Positions 48,501 through 60,372 of a stretch of 64,000 nt of DNA are shown piece after piece (the first letter of the stretch is position 1; the number at the start of each line of letters is the position of its first letter). Source of the DNA: Epiperipatus broadwayi. Taxonomy: Eukaryota; Onychophora; Udeonychophora; Euonychophora; Peripatidae. Position numbers and translations under genes: made by a program. The stretch covers positions 13,503,421-13,567,420 of the forward strand of contig JAQFVV010012404.1 in assembly GCA_028023455.1 (NCBI GenBank), read 5' to 3'. The notes under the pieces are model-generated. The model had not been told where the DNA came from. It made no database searches and saw nothing but the letters and a program-made list of their open reading frames with translations.

Positions 48501-49080
48501 CATATGAACAAAATTGTAAAAGACCAACAAATTTTTACAATAGTTGGACATTATTATTTTAGCAGAGTTAACATTTAGTAAATCAATTTTATATATATAT
48601 ATTTTACACAGAATTAAAATAAAACATATTAAATAAATACATTAATATAAACACACAATTTAAAAGCAAATTGCAAACTATTAAGCAAATCTAATTGATG
48701 TAAATATTTTATTCTTTAATCTTTTATTTAGTTCATGATATTCATTTTTTCTTAGTAAAATTTATTTGTTAAAAACAAAACAATAATTAATGTTTAAATA
48801 AGCTTTCATAATTTAGAAACTTAAAAACAAACAAACAATTCATTAAATTAACTAAAGCGGGGGGGGGGTGTGTGTGTCAATTTTTATTATTTTATGTGAC
48901 ATAAAATATTGAAACGTATAATCTCAGTATACATTTAAATTAGTAGTTATTACAATATTAACTATTTAAATCTAATATTTTTTTTTTTACTTTTTTTCCA
49001 GCTTATGAATTTTTAATGATGCAGAAAATTAAAACGGCAAGAAGGAGTAATAGATATATTACAGAATTCATGAAAAAAAT
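45541..49080. other. A/T-rich DNA without assignable features
   Basis: No gene is recognised. A short purine-rich, possibly once coding segment lies at 46500-46740 and is broken by stops. Small (TA)n tracts are near 45570 and 48088. A G run followed by (TG)n is near 48859-48878. Confidence 0.45.
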
Positions 49081-49109
49081 TGTTCATCAAGTGCCCATAC
49101 ACAGTTTTT

Positions 49110-49385
49110 AAATAGCCCAATGCATAGCAAAGGTTTTTCCAATAGACTCTTATAAAAGAATGATGAACAAGGAAGTATTATTTTACGAATTTATTATAAA
49201 TTAGTTGCAAGCTAGTAGACATATTATAAGAACTCCATATTTCAGATTTAAACTGCAATCTTGTAGAAAGATTAACAATTTTGTATGTCTTAGAAAAAGT
49301 AAAATAGCTTTTATATAAACCACTACATGGGAAAGGTCTTTCCAATAGATCTCTAAAATAGAACAATCAAGAAAAAATTATTACT
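49110..49385 (+). repeat. Pair of diverged direct repeats, period about 200 bp
   Basis: 49120-49182 and 49320-49383 share 'aaaggttttttccaatagac' in variant forms and similar flanks. A third related segment is at about 62946-62995 ('ggcaaaggtatctctaatag'). No coding sequence is present. These look like fragments of one dispersed family. Confidence 0.5.
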
Positions 49386-50810
49386 CAGCAATCTTATTAT
49401 ATAATAAATAGGGAGAATTTTAGTGATTTTCTATCATTGTAATACTATCTGCCTAAGAATGGTTGAATACACATTTATCAAGATATTTTGGTTGACTAAC
49501 AGGATTGCTTAAAGGAATGCTACCTGCAAGAAAAATTTTAACTACATTTGGAACCTGAACATTTTTTATAAATCTTATGTTATTCTATTTTAACTTTAGA
49601 ATGTGGGCATGACATGTAAATGGATAAATTCAGTATGATGAGAAGTTTAACTTTATATGCTAATTACATACTATTTCTTATCAAAAGATTTATATTAATT
49701 ATTTATAAAATAGTAACCAGAAATTATTATAAAGTTATTATTGAAAGAGGCTATACAAAATTATCAGGATTGGTTAGTAAATTTTGTTTGAATTAAACAG
49801 AAAAATCTTTTAAATCATGTAAATCGTCTTTTATTTGTTAATAATATAATCATTAATATCTATATTGCTTTTAAAAGAGATTTAAAAAATATTATGATTT
49901 TAAAAAATATTTATAAATAATAAAAATATTTAGTATTTAAATAATATGATTAATTTTCGTAGTCTAATTAAGTAGCTTAAAAATTATATTAATAATTTAG
50001 AAATAGATTTTAATTTGAATACAATTTCTGGGAATTAAAAGAAAATGGTGATTTAAAAAACAGAAAAAAAAATTAGATGAATATAAGTCTTGTTAAATTT
50101 GTTAAACATTTTAAATTACTTTGACAATAGATTTTACTTAGATAACAAAGAAGTTATATCATTATTTAAATATATAGAATCAAATATTTTAAAAACTAAA
50201 ATTTTAACAATTAAAAATTTTAATTAGTAATAAAAATCCCTAAAATAAAACATCTATTTTTATTGCTTAGAACTTTTGGCACCAAAATTATTAAAATCCT
50301 GATAGTATTTATAAAAACAGAATTATTTTCCGTTGCTTTGAAAGTTGTTAGAATAGCTTCTATTTACAGAAAAGGAAGTGAATATTTTCTCTATACTATT
50401 AACAATATGTACAATTGTGGTAATAATTTTTAAGCATCAGTGAAAAAGTATATAACCCAGAAATAGTATTTCTGTATAACATAATTTTATTAATTTAATA
50501 TCAATTGTATGTAATGTTTTGCAAATGGCCAACCCTAATGCATTTAACATTGTGGACCAGAACCATCTTTCAAATTAATTAATTAAATTGAATATCACTT
50601 GCTATAGTATTTATTAACACAATCCATGTTTATCTTATAAAATATTTAATATTAAAATTGATAAAACTTTGTTTTCTAATTGAAATAAAGTGAGATCACC
50701 AGATTCTAAACTTACTTCACTAATAATTAAGACTTTAATGAAAAACACTATTGAATCATATCCATTTTCTATAGTTTAATTTTTACTATACCATTCTCAA
50801 TCAAGTTAGT
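49386..50810. other. A/T-rich DNA without assignable features
   Basis: No gene or repeat recognised. Confidence 0.5.
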
Positions 50811-50819
50811 GAAAATCAA

Positions 50820-51275
50820 ATTACAAAAATATTATTCATTAAATAGATAATCTCTAGTCTAATAAATAACTAAGAAAAATTAGCAGTATGTTTGACCCAT
50901 CAATTAAACTATAGTAATTTGCTATATATATATGGAAAATGATAAAGATATATGTAAAAGATTGTGGTTTGGGCCAATTGATGAGTGCTGGCTCAGCATG
51001 AAATGTGCATCTTGGAGTTAGAGATTTTCATATGTTTTTAGTCATATGCTTATGATGACATTTCTCCACAAGGTATTAAAAGTGGCAAACTCTCTATATG
51101 TATTGCAAGCATAGGAAATGGTGATTATATGATGTTTATAGATATTAAAGTGGATAGAAACCAGTCCCTATCTTGAGTAAGAGTGGTGTAATAAAAATGA
51201 AAGTACAGAAATATTATTCATTAAATGAATGATCTCTAGACTAATGAATGACTAAATAAAAATTATTAATGTGTT
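50820..51275 (+). mobile_element. Penelope-like tail between short direct repeats
   Basis: 'attattcattaaat' followed by a related string occurs at 50829-50890 and again at 51212-51266, bracketing about 320 bp. Inside, 'gatgagtgctggctcagcat' (50980-50999) matches the tails at 22.9 and 23.3 kb. Later, 'gcaagcataggaaat' is shared with the 60.4-kb repeat. The direct repeats of about 60 bp are too long for a normal target-site duplication and may be part of the element. No protein remains. Confidence 0.55.
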
Positions 51276-52980
51276 TTGTTAATAAGTCATATATTTGTAA
51301 ATAATCTGATGATGATTTTATTACTGTCAACAATATTTTCAAAATATAACCAATTATTTTTGAAAATTTCCCATGTTTTCATTTTTAATTCAATAATAAT
51401 TTTGAAAAGAATAATATTTATTTAATGTTTCATGATGGCTGTTATATAATATAAAACTTAAAGTCAAATATAAAAGATTAAATCAAATTATCACTTCTCT
51501 TCAAATATTTATTAATAAATGGTTATCTTGTTAAAATTAATATAAATTAATATATATTACAAATAGGGTATGCATATAAAACAAGATTATATATATATGT
51601 ATTTGTTTATTATAAAATATAATTGAAAAGTTCTTTTTGTAAAAGGCATTTATTTATTTTTAAAGAAGGACTGATAAATAATTTAGAAAAAAAAAAGATT
51701 AGTCAATACATTTTCTAAAGAAGTAATGATTTGCTTATAAAAAGACTTTTTAATTTTTTTTATAGTTGATATATATAACATTCTTTTTTTTTACATTTCT
51801 TATGTACAATTTAAGTGGAATAATTATTTATTTAAATAAATTAATTCATTGTATATATATTTTATTAACTTTTTCTGTTTCTAGTCTTTCTAAATAAAAT
51901 CTTGTAATTCAATTTTTATCCACTTCTCAATTTTATTCCAGTTTAAACTTTGTATACATATAAATGTATTTTTAATGTCAATACATCTTTTAAAGTTTGA
52001 AAATAATTTTAGCAAAAAATTAATGAAAAATGTATGTTGATGCTAGTGACACTCTTTGTAATTTAAAACTGAATGATTTATTGAAAATTGATTTCAGTAA
52101 TTCAGTGTTACATAAATTAAAAAGTTAAAAATATATAATTATTTTTTAGAGAAATACTTTTATTCACAAAAATAAAGTAAAAAGTATCAGTGCCAGTCTA
52201 TTTATCAGATAAAAAAGTCAATTTTGGTCTGATAAATAATTGACATTAACATAAGAAAGTGGGTGTTACTTGCAATTAAAAGTTTCTTCACCTCACAATT
52301 TTATTTGTAAAAGCTGAAGAAAATTTGTTTCACATTTTAATGCATTTATGTAAATAAAGACATTTCTTTTTTTTTTCAACCCAAATATTGGTCAACTGCA
52401 TGTCTTCTTTAGTGGCTGTGTTTCTAAGATAATATTTTCTATTGTTTGATAACATTTTTATATTTCACCACTCTCTCTCTCTCTCTGGATACTTTTTTTT
52501 TTTAGAGTTTTCAAACATATTATTATTTTAATATTTTTCTTTTTGTTTAATAAGTTTAATTTAAAATGCAGTTTTTATTTGTTAATTTAAAAATAACTAC
52601 ATGATTACATTTTTATATATTTAATAAAGATTTATATAAACAAAAGATAAGAAAACAAAGTAAAGCTAAAGAAAATAAAAAATATATATAAACAATGTAT
52701 TTAATATATATTAATTTAGAAGACAAAAGAAAATCCATAGGTTCAACACTCATAGATTCGTGACGCTCTGTTACTAGTAATAAAGGTGCATCGTATTACA
52801 ATTATGTTCATTACATTGACACTCATGTAACCAGTCCAGATTAACCTGTGATATTAGTCTTTAAAAAGTTAACTATATTAATAACTATTAAGTTGAAAGT
52901 TTAGTTGTATTAGCTAGGACTAACTAATTAAAAATTTTTAAAAGCTTGTTTAGAAATTTAGTTACTGAACACTTTTTCAT
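51276..52980. other. A/T-rich DNA without assignable features
   Basis: Nothing recognisable other than a short (CT)n run near 52473-52486. Confidence 0.5.
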
Positions 52981-52984
52981 TTTA

Positions 52985-53055
52985 CCAAGTTCAAACTTCA
53001 GGTCACGAGCATGACAGGCGGGCAAGCTAATATCTCTGCCATGAGGTTTTGTTAG
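52985..53055 (-). repeat. tRNA-derived SINE head
   Basis: On the minus strand an A-box-like TGGCAGAGATATTAGC begins at 53041, and a B-box-like AAGTTTGAACTT lies at 52998-52987, about 40 bp later. The interior is notably richer in G and C than its surroundings. The pair suits a diverged tRNA-headed SINE. No complete cloverleaf was found. Confidence 0.45.
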
Positions 53056-54381
53056 AAGGTTGATATTTAAACATTTTTTTCCAATTATTTCATGAATATT
53101 GGATAATAGCTTATTAAGAGCTTTCTTATTTGAAATAGTAATAAATAGCTTATTTTCATTCTAACTTACAAAATAAATTTTTAACATTACACGTATAAAT
53201 AATACTGACATCACCCATGTTATTCTTTTTTTTAAATAAGTATTTCATTAACGTCAAAAAAAATATTCATTATTTTGTATGTATTCATAATGAATCGAAT
53301 TATAATTAATCAAAATCTTTTTATATAAAAAATATCTATAGCAAAAAAAAAAGTTGCATTTGAATTTTTGTTCTTAAAAATAAATAACTTAAAAAAAATA
53401 GCAAAAGGAAACAGGTGTTGAAATATGATATTTGAAACGAATTGTTAAAAAAAAAAAGTACAATAAAATAAAGAAATATCAATTACAAACTTTGACTTTT
53501 GTATCATAATGATTAAAAGCAGTCTGTCATATTTTGTCTTCTAAGTTATCTATTAAAACCATTTTATTAAAATAATGTAAAATATTGTGTTCAAATAATA
53601 ACCTTTATTTTTAGGTTAGTTCGCCTTTGTTTACTATTCTTTAACATTTTGGTATGGAGTTTAGGCTGTTTGTTGGGGCTAGTATGAGGAATGATAACAA
53701 CGCAGATTGGACTGAAGTCAAGTGAATAAAGATGTTTAATTAAAGAATTTTTATAAATGAGATAAATAATAAATTGCTAGAATATTAAAGTACGTTATTA
53801 TAAGCAAGAGATATCACGTAATCATTGCTAATAAAGCTCTATTATAACTCTTAACAGTATATACCAATGAACATTATTAAGCTCCACAATATTTAGCTTT
53901 CACATCACTATATATAAAAAAGTAATCAATTTTTTAATTGTTCATTTCGATTATGCAATAATTTTATAAATATCATAAAATCTACATGAATAAGCATACA
54001 GATATAAAGCTATAAAAGCATTCAGATATTTAATAAATAAAAACAGTTAACAGCAGTTCTATAAATAAACACACACATAGATATATATTGATCAGGTATA
54101 CTCTAGTACCATTAATTATGCATACATGGCAATTCAGAAGACTAAACAAACATTGAATTATAATTAATTGTAAGAGTTTTTTAACTTGAAACAATTAAAA
54201 TTAATACAAACACTTAATTTTTTGATTTTTAATTTGCAGTATAATGATGAGAGACAATTTCTATCAGTGATCTACAGAATGCTTTTAATGCTTAAAAACA
54301 AATACTTTGATTCAGTAATTAATGTTAAAAAACTCAACTCAAAAAAATTTACTTAACAATTTTTAAATTGAAAGATTATTT
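53056..54381. other. A/T-rich DNA without assignable features
   Basis: No gene or clear repeat recognised. Confidence 0.5.
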
Positions 54382-54612
54382 TTTGAGAATATGTATCAAA
54401 TCAAATATCTTGGTAACATTTCAGAGAATAAAATAGATATAAATACTGAAGTGCAGTACAAAACTTGTGTTTTATATAATAAGTTAAAAAGTAAGGCATT
54501 TCATTATTTCAATATAATTACTTCATCTAAATTATTTACATATAAAGATATTATGCTGCACAATTTATAAAATGGAAGAAAGATGTGGAACTATCAACAT
54601 AACATAAAAATA
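54382..54612 (+). pseudogene. LINE ORF2 remnant, region just after the RT domain
   Basis: One frame reads YQIKYLGNISENKIDINTEV, then KLKSKAFHYFNIITSSKLFT, YKDIMLHNL, stop, NGRKMWNY. The pattern (KYLG.ISEN..ID.EVQ ... K.K.F........SKL..YK...L..L..G...W) is the segment after the reverse-transcriptase core in many LINE ORF2 proteins. Only about 76 codons remain, with one stop, and neighbouring bases are not recognisable. It differs clearly from both LINE types elsewhere in the window, so it is a third lineage or an old relic. Confidence 0.6.
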
Positions 54613-57519
54613 GTAATTTTTTATTTATTTCAGAATACTCTATAATATTATAAAAATATTAGCAAAGTTATGAGAACAGTGTGTACATTTTTTAGTTTGT
54701 TAAATGGAACATTTAATCTATTATTGTAGGTTCATCTCTACTGTATTGCCTATATGAGATGTAAACAAAGAATATCAGACTTCAAAATAAGTTTTTTATA
54801 TTGAAATTGAATATGGTTTTAATGGAACACAGATCCCATTTATATTATAAAGATTATTTCAAAGTTATATAAAAGTTTTGCTATTGGAAAGAATACAATG
54901 GAGAGCTACAATTATGCAAGATACTGAATCTTTTAGAAAGAAATCTTTTGTTACAGAAACTATCACAAAATGGCAAACAATGAGATTAAAATATCAGCAT
55001 GTGATAACATAATAGTATTTGTATTTTACATATTGGTTTGGCTAATTATTGTTAATTCATGCTTAACTTTTTGTTTCTTTTATTTATTTATTTCTGGAAT
55101 TAGAATAACCACACTCATTTATAAATACCTATTAATAACATAGTATTCATAGACAGCATAGTTATTTCCATGGTCTTAATTTCTGATGATTTTGTTAATT
55201 AGCTTTAAAAAAGTTATACTAGAAATATATATTTGAAATTAAGGTAATCAATTTAATTTTATTTGGATATTGCACATTATTATCAGTTTTTATTACAAAA
55301 TGAATGAAGTAAAAAATGGGTAACTTTATTTTTGTTGATGTTTTAATATGCATATTCAGCAATTGCTAAAAAGATTAATATTAAAGTTATTAATATTTCT
55401 GGTAAACTTCTATTTATTTTTTTAAAAAAATTGATCTTTAATTTTAATATTAAACCATTATTATATATCAGAATATAATAAATTTGATTTCACTTGATGA
55501 ATATTTTTGTTTAGAAAGAAAATAAATTATTAAAAAACATTTAAATTTCACAATTATTTTAAAAATTAGATTTTAATCAAAACAAAGCACTGTTTTATCA
55601 ATCAGCTGTCATGAGAAGCAGATTGATTTCAGAAAAAGAATAAAAGCTTTATTATTTGATATTTATATTAAAAATATGAATGAATAAATATAAATGTCTG
55701 ATAAAAAGTTTAAAAGTTTTTAATATTTTTTTAATATTGCAATAAACTTTAACAATCTGTTTATGATACAATGTTAACAAACAGTTTGTAACCATAATCT
55801 GTAATTTTCATAACTTACATGCACAAAAATATAACTTCATTTTTAAAAATAAAATGTGTATAATAATATACAGTCTTGATTTTTAATACTTGTTATATAG
55901 TTATTGTGCAAAAATAGTTATGAATCTTAATAAACTTTCCAAAAAGTCAAGTTTTTAGTGCTTCAAAATATTTTCTTGAAATAATATGTAAAGTTCAAGA
56001 CTTCCGAGAAAAAATGCAATGACATCATGGTAGAGTACAATGCCATAAAAGTGGAATTAAAAAGACTTTAATTTTTCCACATTTGCAATTATCAGGACAT
56101 CTTTATAATTTTTTTGAAATTAAAATATTAGAATGAAATAGAAAATAACTGTCAGATAAAAAGCAAGATCTATCAATAGATAGCCATATGTGTAAAGTGA
56201 ATTTTTTAATTTTTCATACAAGAGAAATTGTTTGATTAATGTGAATGATACATAAGAAGTGATAGGCTAAAAGTTTTGATTACAAAACAGATTATGAATT
56301 TGAAAATATGAAAATCTAGTAACCATTACTTAATTATAACTTTGAAATCAAACACAGTTCCCACATTTCAAGTTGAGATTTTTTGAATATTGTTATAAAA
56401 AATTAGAATTTTTAGAGGATACATTAAAAAAAAATCTAAGCAAAAAATATAAGTTCACTATGAAACCACAGATGTAAATCATCAGCTGAGTTTATAAGGT
56501 TTTTTTATATTAGTTTTTGAAAGATTATTATTACAAATTTTAAGAGATCTATAAATAAATAAAAATTACTTTGATAATATGAACAATATCTTTCTTAACT
56601 AATAAAAATAAAATGAAATAAAAATCTGAAGCAAAGAGAAAAGCATTAAATTTATTGAGAAGTAAAAATAATTAATGCAGAAATAAATATTTTTATATAA
56701 AAATGATTTAACTTAATAACAAATATCCTGAGAGATTATTCCAGTATTATAAACTAATATCTGAGAGCTTAAAGTGTCTAAATAGAGTTTTTACAAAATA
56801 TGAAGGGAGGGGGGGTGTTTTAATAAAAAAATAGATTCCTCAAATTAAAAAAAAAAGTTGTTAAATTAAATCATAAACTTAATTAAGTAATACTTCATAA
56901 AAAATATGTCAAACATTTTTTTTAAATTACAATTATTTTATTTTATATTTATTTTCAGTTGAGATCTTCCCATGGAATTTGTTTTTCAAAACATTTTTAA
57001 AACTCTTAAAGTAGTTGGACAACTTTCTATTCTTTTCCCTTCATAATCAATCCATTAATGTTCAATGACTTCTAGGAAAATTTTTAATCTTTTAGAAGTT
57101 GATTGGACTGTCTTATATGTCATTTGATTAATCAAATTATTTATTTTTCGCCTTAATCAGAATCACTCAAATAACTTTTGTTTTAAGTAATTCGCTGTTA
57201 TTATTGAGCTATAGAGCTAATATATATATATTTATGAAAATCAAGTGCATTTGTTTCCATACCACAAATTGGAATTCAAATCTGAGCTGAATAAAACTTA
57301 AAAAATTTTTTGAAGTTTTAATTAGATCTAGATTTTTGTATTCAACTAACTAATCGATAAGTAATCTTTTAACCAATCACTATACTATATATTATTAAAA
57401 GAGAAGCAAATTATTTGTAGCTCCTAGAGAGTACTGCTTTCTGCTTTCAATTAGCAGCAAGATTATTTCTGCAGCCTTAGTTTTCTTATAATTTATATAT
57501 ATATAAAGTAAGTCACCCT
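54613..57519. other. A/T-rich DNA without assignable features
   Basis: No gene is supported. Decayed LINE sequence may continue for a short way after 54612. A G run lies near 56809-56816. Confidence 0.45.
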
Positions 57520-57883
57520 CCCTCCAGAGTATGAATTAAAAGCATCATAAATGTTGAACAATGAATCAAGAATAAAATGAATCCATCTATTTGTTTACAA
57601 ACACATCTTTTTTTTCTCTCATGTGTCATAGCATCAGCTGGGAAGCGAACCTGCCAACTCAGGACAACCGTTACTGACCTCTCGACCACCAATATATCTT
57701 TGTCATCATTTTTGGCAATTTGTAGTGCTATTAATTTATCAGTCAGATAATTTTACTCTGAATTACTAACATTGTTGACAAAGGTATGCGTATAAACCCC
57801 AGAGCTCCAAAAATAGATGGATTTATTCTATTCTTGATTGTTTGATCAACATTTAGAGTGCTTTTAATTTATAGTCTGGTGGA
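57520..57883 (-). mobile_element. tRNA-headed SINE inside a foldback
   Basis: 57520-57593 and 57811-57883 are inverted copies of about 73 bp, roughly 85 per cent similar. In the spacer, on the minus strand, an A-box TGGTCGAGAGG (57688-57678) and a B-box GGTTCGCTTCC (57651-57641) lie about 37 bp apart and both fit the tRNA consensus well. The stretch 57690-57631 is G/C-richer than its surroundings. A SINE joined to an inverted piece of its own tail explains the layout. A decayed tRNA gene flanked by chance repeats is less likely. Confidence 0.65.
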
Positions 57884-57948
57884 TTGGTGTTTTACTTCTT
57901 TTGTTTATATATACATTGAATTATGTTCAATTTCAAGTTTATATATAT

Positions 57949-58730
57949 ATATGTAATATACAAATTAATATATATGTATATCAAAATACAGCAAAATTTA
58001 CATAAATTATATTATTTTTAGAAGTACTTTTGACTATACATTTTGTAGTCTTTATCAACTATATAACATTGAATAATCAGAATGAGACAATCTTTAACAA
58101 GTTTATTAGGAGAATTTATAATGGTTTGTGTCATATTGCTTTTTTCTCAACAAATAACATAAATAGATTACTTAATAACTCTAAAATTCAAAATTCAAAG
58201 TTTAATCAAAATTCTATTATATATAGATTGATATGTGGATGTCGTTTACAATACATCAGTGAATCTAAGTGTACATTTGAGAAGAGAATAAAAGAGCATA
58301 TGTTTTTATATAATAGAATTCAAAAAGAGAAACAATCTATAATAGATGTAAATAAACCTTCTTCATCTGTTATATTTGATCATAATAAATCTTGTCAATA
58401 TGGATTTAAATTTGATTATAAAAATATGAAAATTATTCAAATTGAACGTTGTCATAATAAACGCAAAATAAAAGAGGCTATGTTGATTTCAAGACATCAT
58501 CAAATGTTAATGAATCGCCAGTCATCAAATGTTAAGATAACAGAATTGTGGGAAATCTGAATTGAACTATGGGTATTGTTAAAGGTTGTCTCGTTTTGAT
58601 TATTCAATGTTATATAGTTGCTAAAGACTACAAAATGTATAGTCAAAAGTACTTCTAAAAATAATATAATTTATGTAAATTTTACTGTATTTTGATATAT
58701 ATATATATATTGATTTGTATATTACATATA
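57949..58730 (+). mobile_element. Short Penelope-like element bracketed by 150-bp inverted repeats
   Basis: Left arm 57949-58100 and right arm 58577-58730 are reverse complements with only a handful of mismatches. The right arm is the sequence immediately after the GIY-YIG stop codon, so it is presumably the element's untranslated tail. The left arm is then an inverted copy of that tail, attached to the truncated front of the protein. The unique centre is about 476 bp. The reverse transcriptase is absent. The near identity of the arms points to a recent event. No target-site duplication could be found in the TA-rich flanks. Confidence 0.7.
58006..58560 (+). CDS. GIY-YIG endonuclease domain of a Penelope-like element, truncated but open
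   Basis: The frame is open from 58006 to TGA 58558. It has no ATG before codon 91 counted from the TTG at 58030, so a normal start is missing and the front 70 bases lie in the left inverted repeat. Numbered from that TTG, residues 63-66 (IIYR) and 75-77 (YIS) are the GIY and YIG strands, Arg86 and His90 follow in TFEKRIKEH, His118 lies in FDHNK, and Glu139 and Glu149 lie in IERCHNKRKIKEAM. This matches the endonuclease of Penelope-like retroelements, which cuts the target DNA. YIG is changed to YIS. About 185 codons without a stop, in A/T-rich DNA where other elements are broken, is notable. Whether it is expressed is unknown. Confidence 0.7.
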   Translation: MILFLEVLLTIHFVVFINYITLNNQNETIFNKFIRRIYNGLCHIAFFSTNNINRLLNNSKIQNSKFNQNSIIYRLICGCRLQYISESKCTFEKRIKEHMFLYNRIQKEKQSIIDVNKPSSSVIFDHNKSCQYGFKFDYKNMKIIQIERCHNKRKIKEAMLISRHHQMLMNRQSSNVKITELWEI

Positions 58731-60150
58731 TTGTGGAACGAATACAGATATCAAACTTAATTTATTACATATATATATATATATATTGAAACAAATGAAA
58801 ATCTTCCATCATCTATCATGATGAATTGTAAAATAATAAGAAAATACAAAACACACTCGTGATTTGTGCTTTCCAATTGAAACAATACAGTGCTTCTACT
58901 CTAAATATCTTTTATTTCAATTTGCAATTATTTTAGACTCTAACAAAATTATAAATATTCAAGAAAATAATTTCTCAGAGCTTTATAATAAATAATAATT
59001 GGTATACTCTTACTCTTATTTTCTTTAATCCTAAAATCTTTACAACTATTTCCAAACTTTAATTAAAAATAATTTAATCTGTGTGATAAAAATATGGCTA
59101 GCAAAAATTATATAAAATGGTTGAATAATAATCTATCTTAGAATTAAACTAATACATAACATGAATATCAGATACATTTATTTATTCCCAGATACTATAG
59201 TGTAAAAAAGGTTTTGTGTACATTATCTTATCCAATAATATTTCATATTTCAGATAGCATTACTGCAACAATGATGTATTCAATCCAAAAGAATTTTACA
59301 AGTAAGTTTGTGTTTCAAAATATCTTGAATGCAAATGAAAAGATGATATTTATTCAAGAATGACAAATAGAAATATTAAAATTAACAATTATTTTATTGC
59401 ATAATATAAAAATCAATAACAAAAACAAATAATAATAATAATAAAATTTTATACTGCATTTAAAAAAATATTACTGTCTCTTACCTAAACTAATTTGAAC
59501 TCTGGATCTGTCAAGTGTTATATCATACTGTGTTGTGAAGACAATCACATTTAAAGGAAAAGGTTGTACTAATCTTTCATAAAATAATCCTCCCTTTAAT
59601 ATTGCAGGATAGTGACTATTATAATAATAAAGTTAAAGGTCTTATGAATGTTCTTAATTAGTTTATTCTACCAACCAATCAATTATTTATAAACTTCATT
59701 TACAAATTTTTTCACTCTATTAAAATAAGCACATATAACTCATTGTTTTGAAGACATAAATGATAATTTATCACAGTAGACTTATCTATTTTTGCCTTAA
59801 GAATCTTTTCTGGATTCAATTTCAGGCTTTAACTTTTATCAACACAAAATACAATTAAATCATTAGGCTGATTTATCATACATTAGATGACAATACAAAT
59901 TAATTCTAACAAGTATGAGTGATAAATAAAATATTCTTTATAAATTTACACATCTACATAGGCTAACTCCACTTAATTTGAGGTATCAAGACCTCATAAG
60001 CATCATGAATATTTGGTAAAACCCATTTAATATCAATTTAATAACTAATAACATTTGTACAATCCAATTCCCACATAAATTACATTTAATTTCATTCAAT
60101 CTTAACACTAATCATAATATCTAATAAAATGTTATCTTTTATTTGAATAC
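58731..60150. other. A/T-rich DNA without assignable features
   Basis: A (TA)n stretch lies near 58770-58787. A B-box-like 'gttcaaatt' on the minus strand near 59494-59502 has no convincing A-box. No gene was seen. Confidence 0.45.
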
Positions 60151-60154
60151 TGAA

Positions 60155-60372
60155 GTATTAAAACAGTAAAACTCTTTATATGTATTGCCACTCAGTACAA
60201 GCCAGAGTAATCAATAGATGCGAGAAGGCTTGTGCATCAAATCCCCATCTAGTGTTTACTCATCCAATATCCCCAGACTAGTTTCTGGCACAAGCCTTCT
60301 GGCATCCATTAATTACTCTAGCTTGCACTGAGTGGCAATACATAGAGAGAGTTTTGCCTGTTTTAATAACAG
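60155..60372. mobile_element. Foldback repeat, family V
   Basis: 60155-60232 and 60287-60372 are inverted copies of about 78 bp, sharing 'gtattgccactcagt' and 'agaaggcttgtgc'. The spacer is about 55 bp. A diverged relative is at 28595-28715, and 60373-60420 shares 'gcaagcata' and 'gatgtttat' with the element at 51.1 kb. No protein is present. Confidence 0.65.

Noticed and set aside
57949-58730. Classic cut-and-paste DNA transposon with terminal inverted repeats
   Set aside because: The enclosed protein is a GIY-YIG nuclease of Penelope type, not a transposase, and the right arm reads as the normal untranslated tail.
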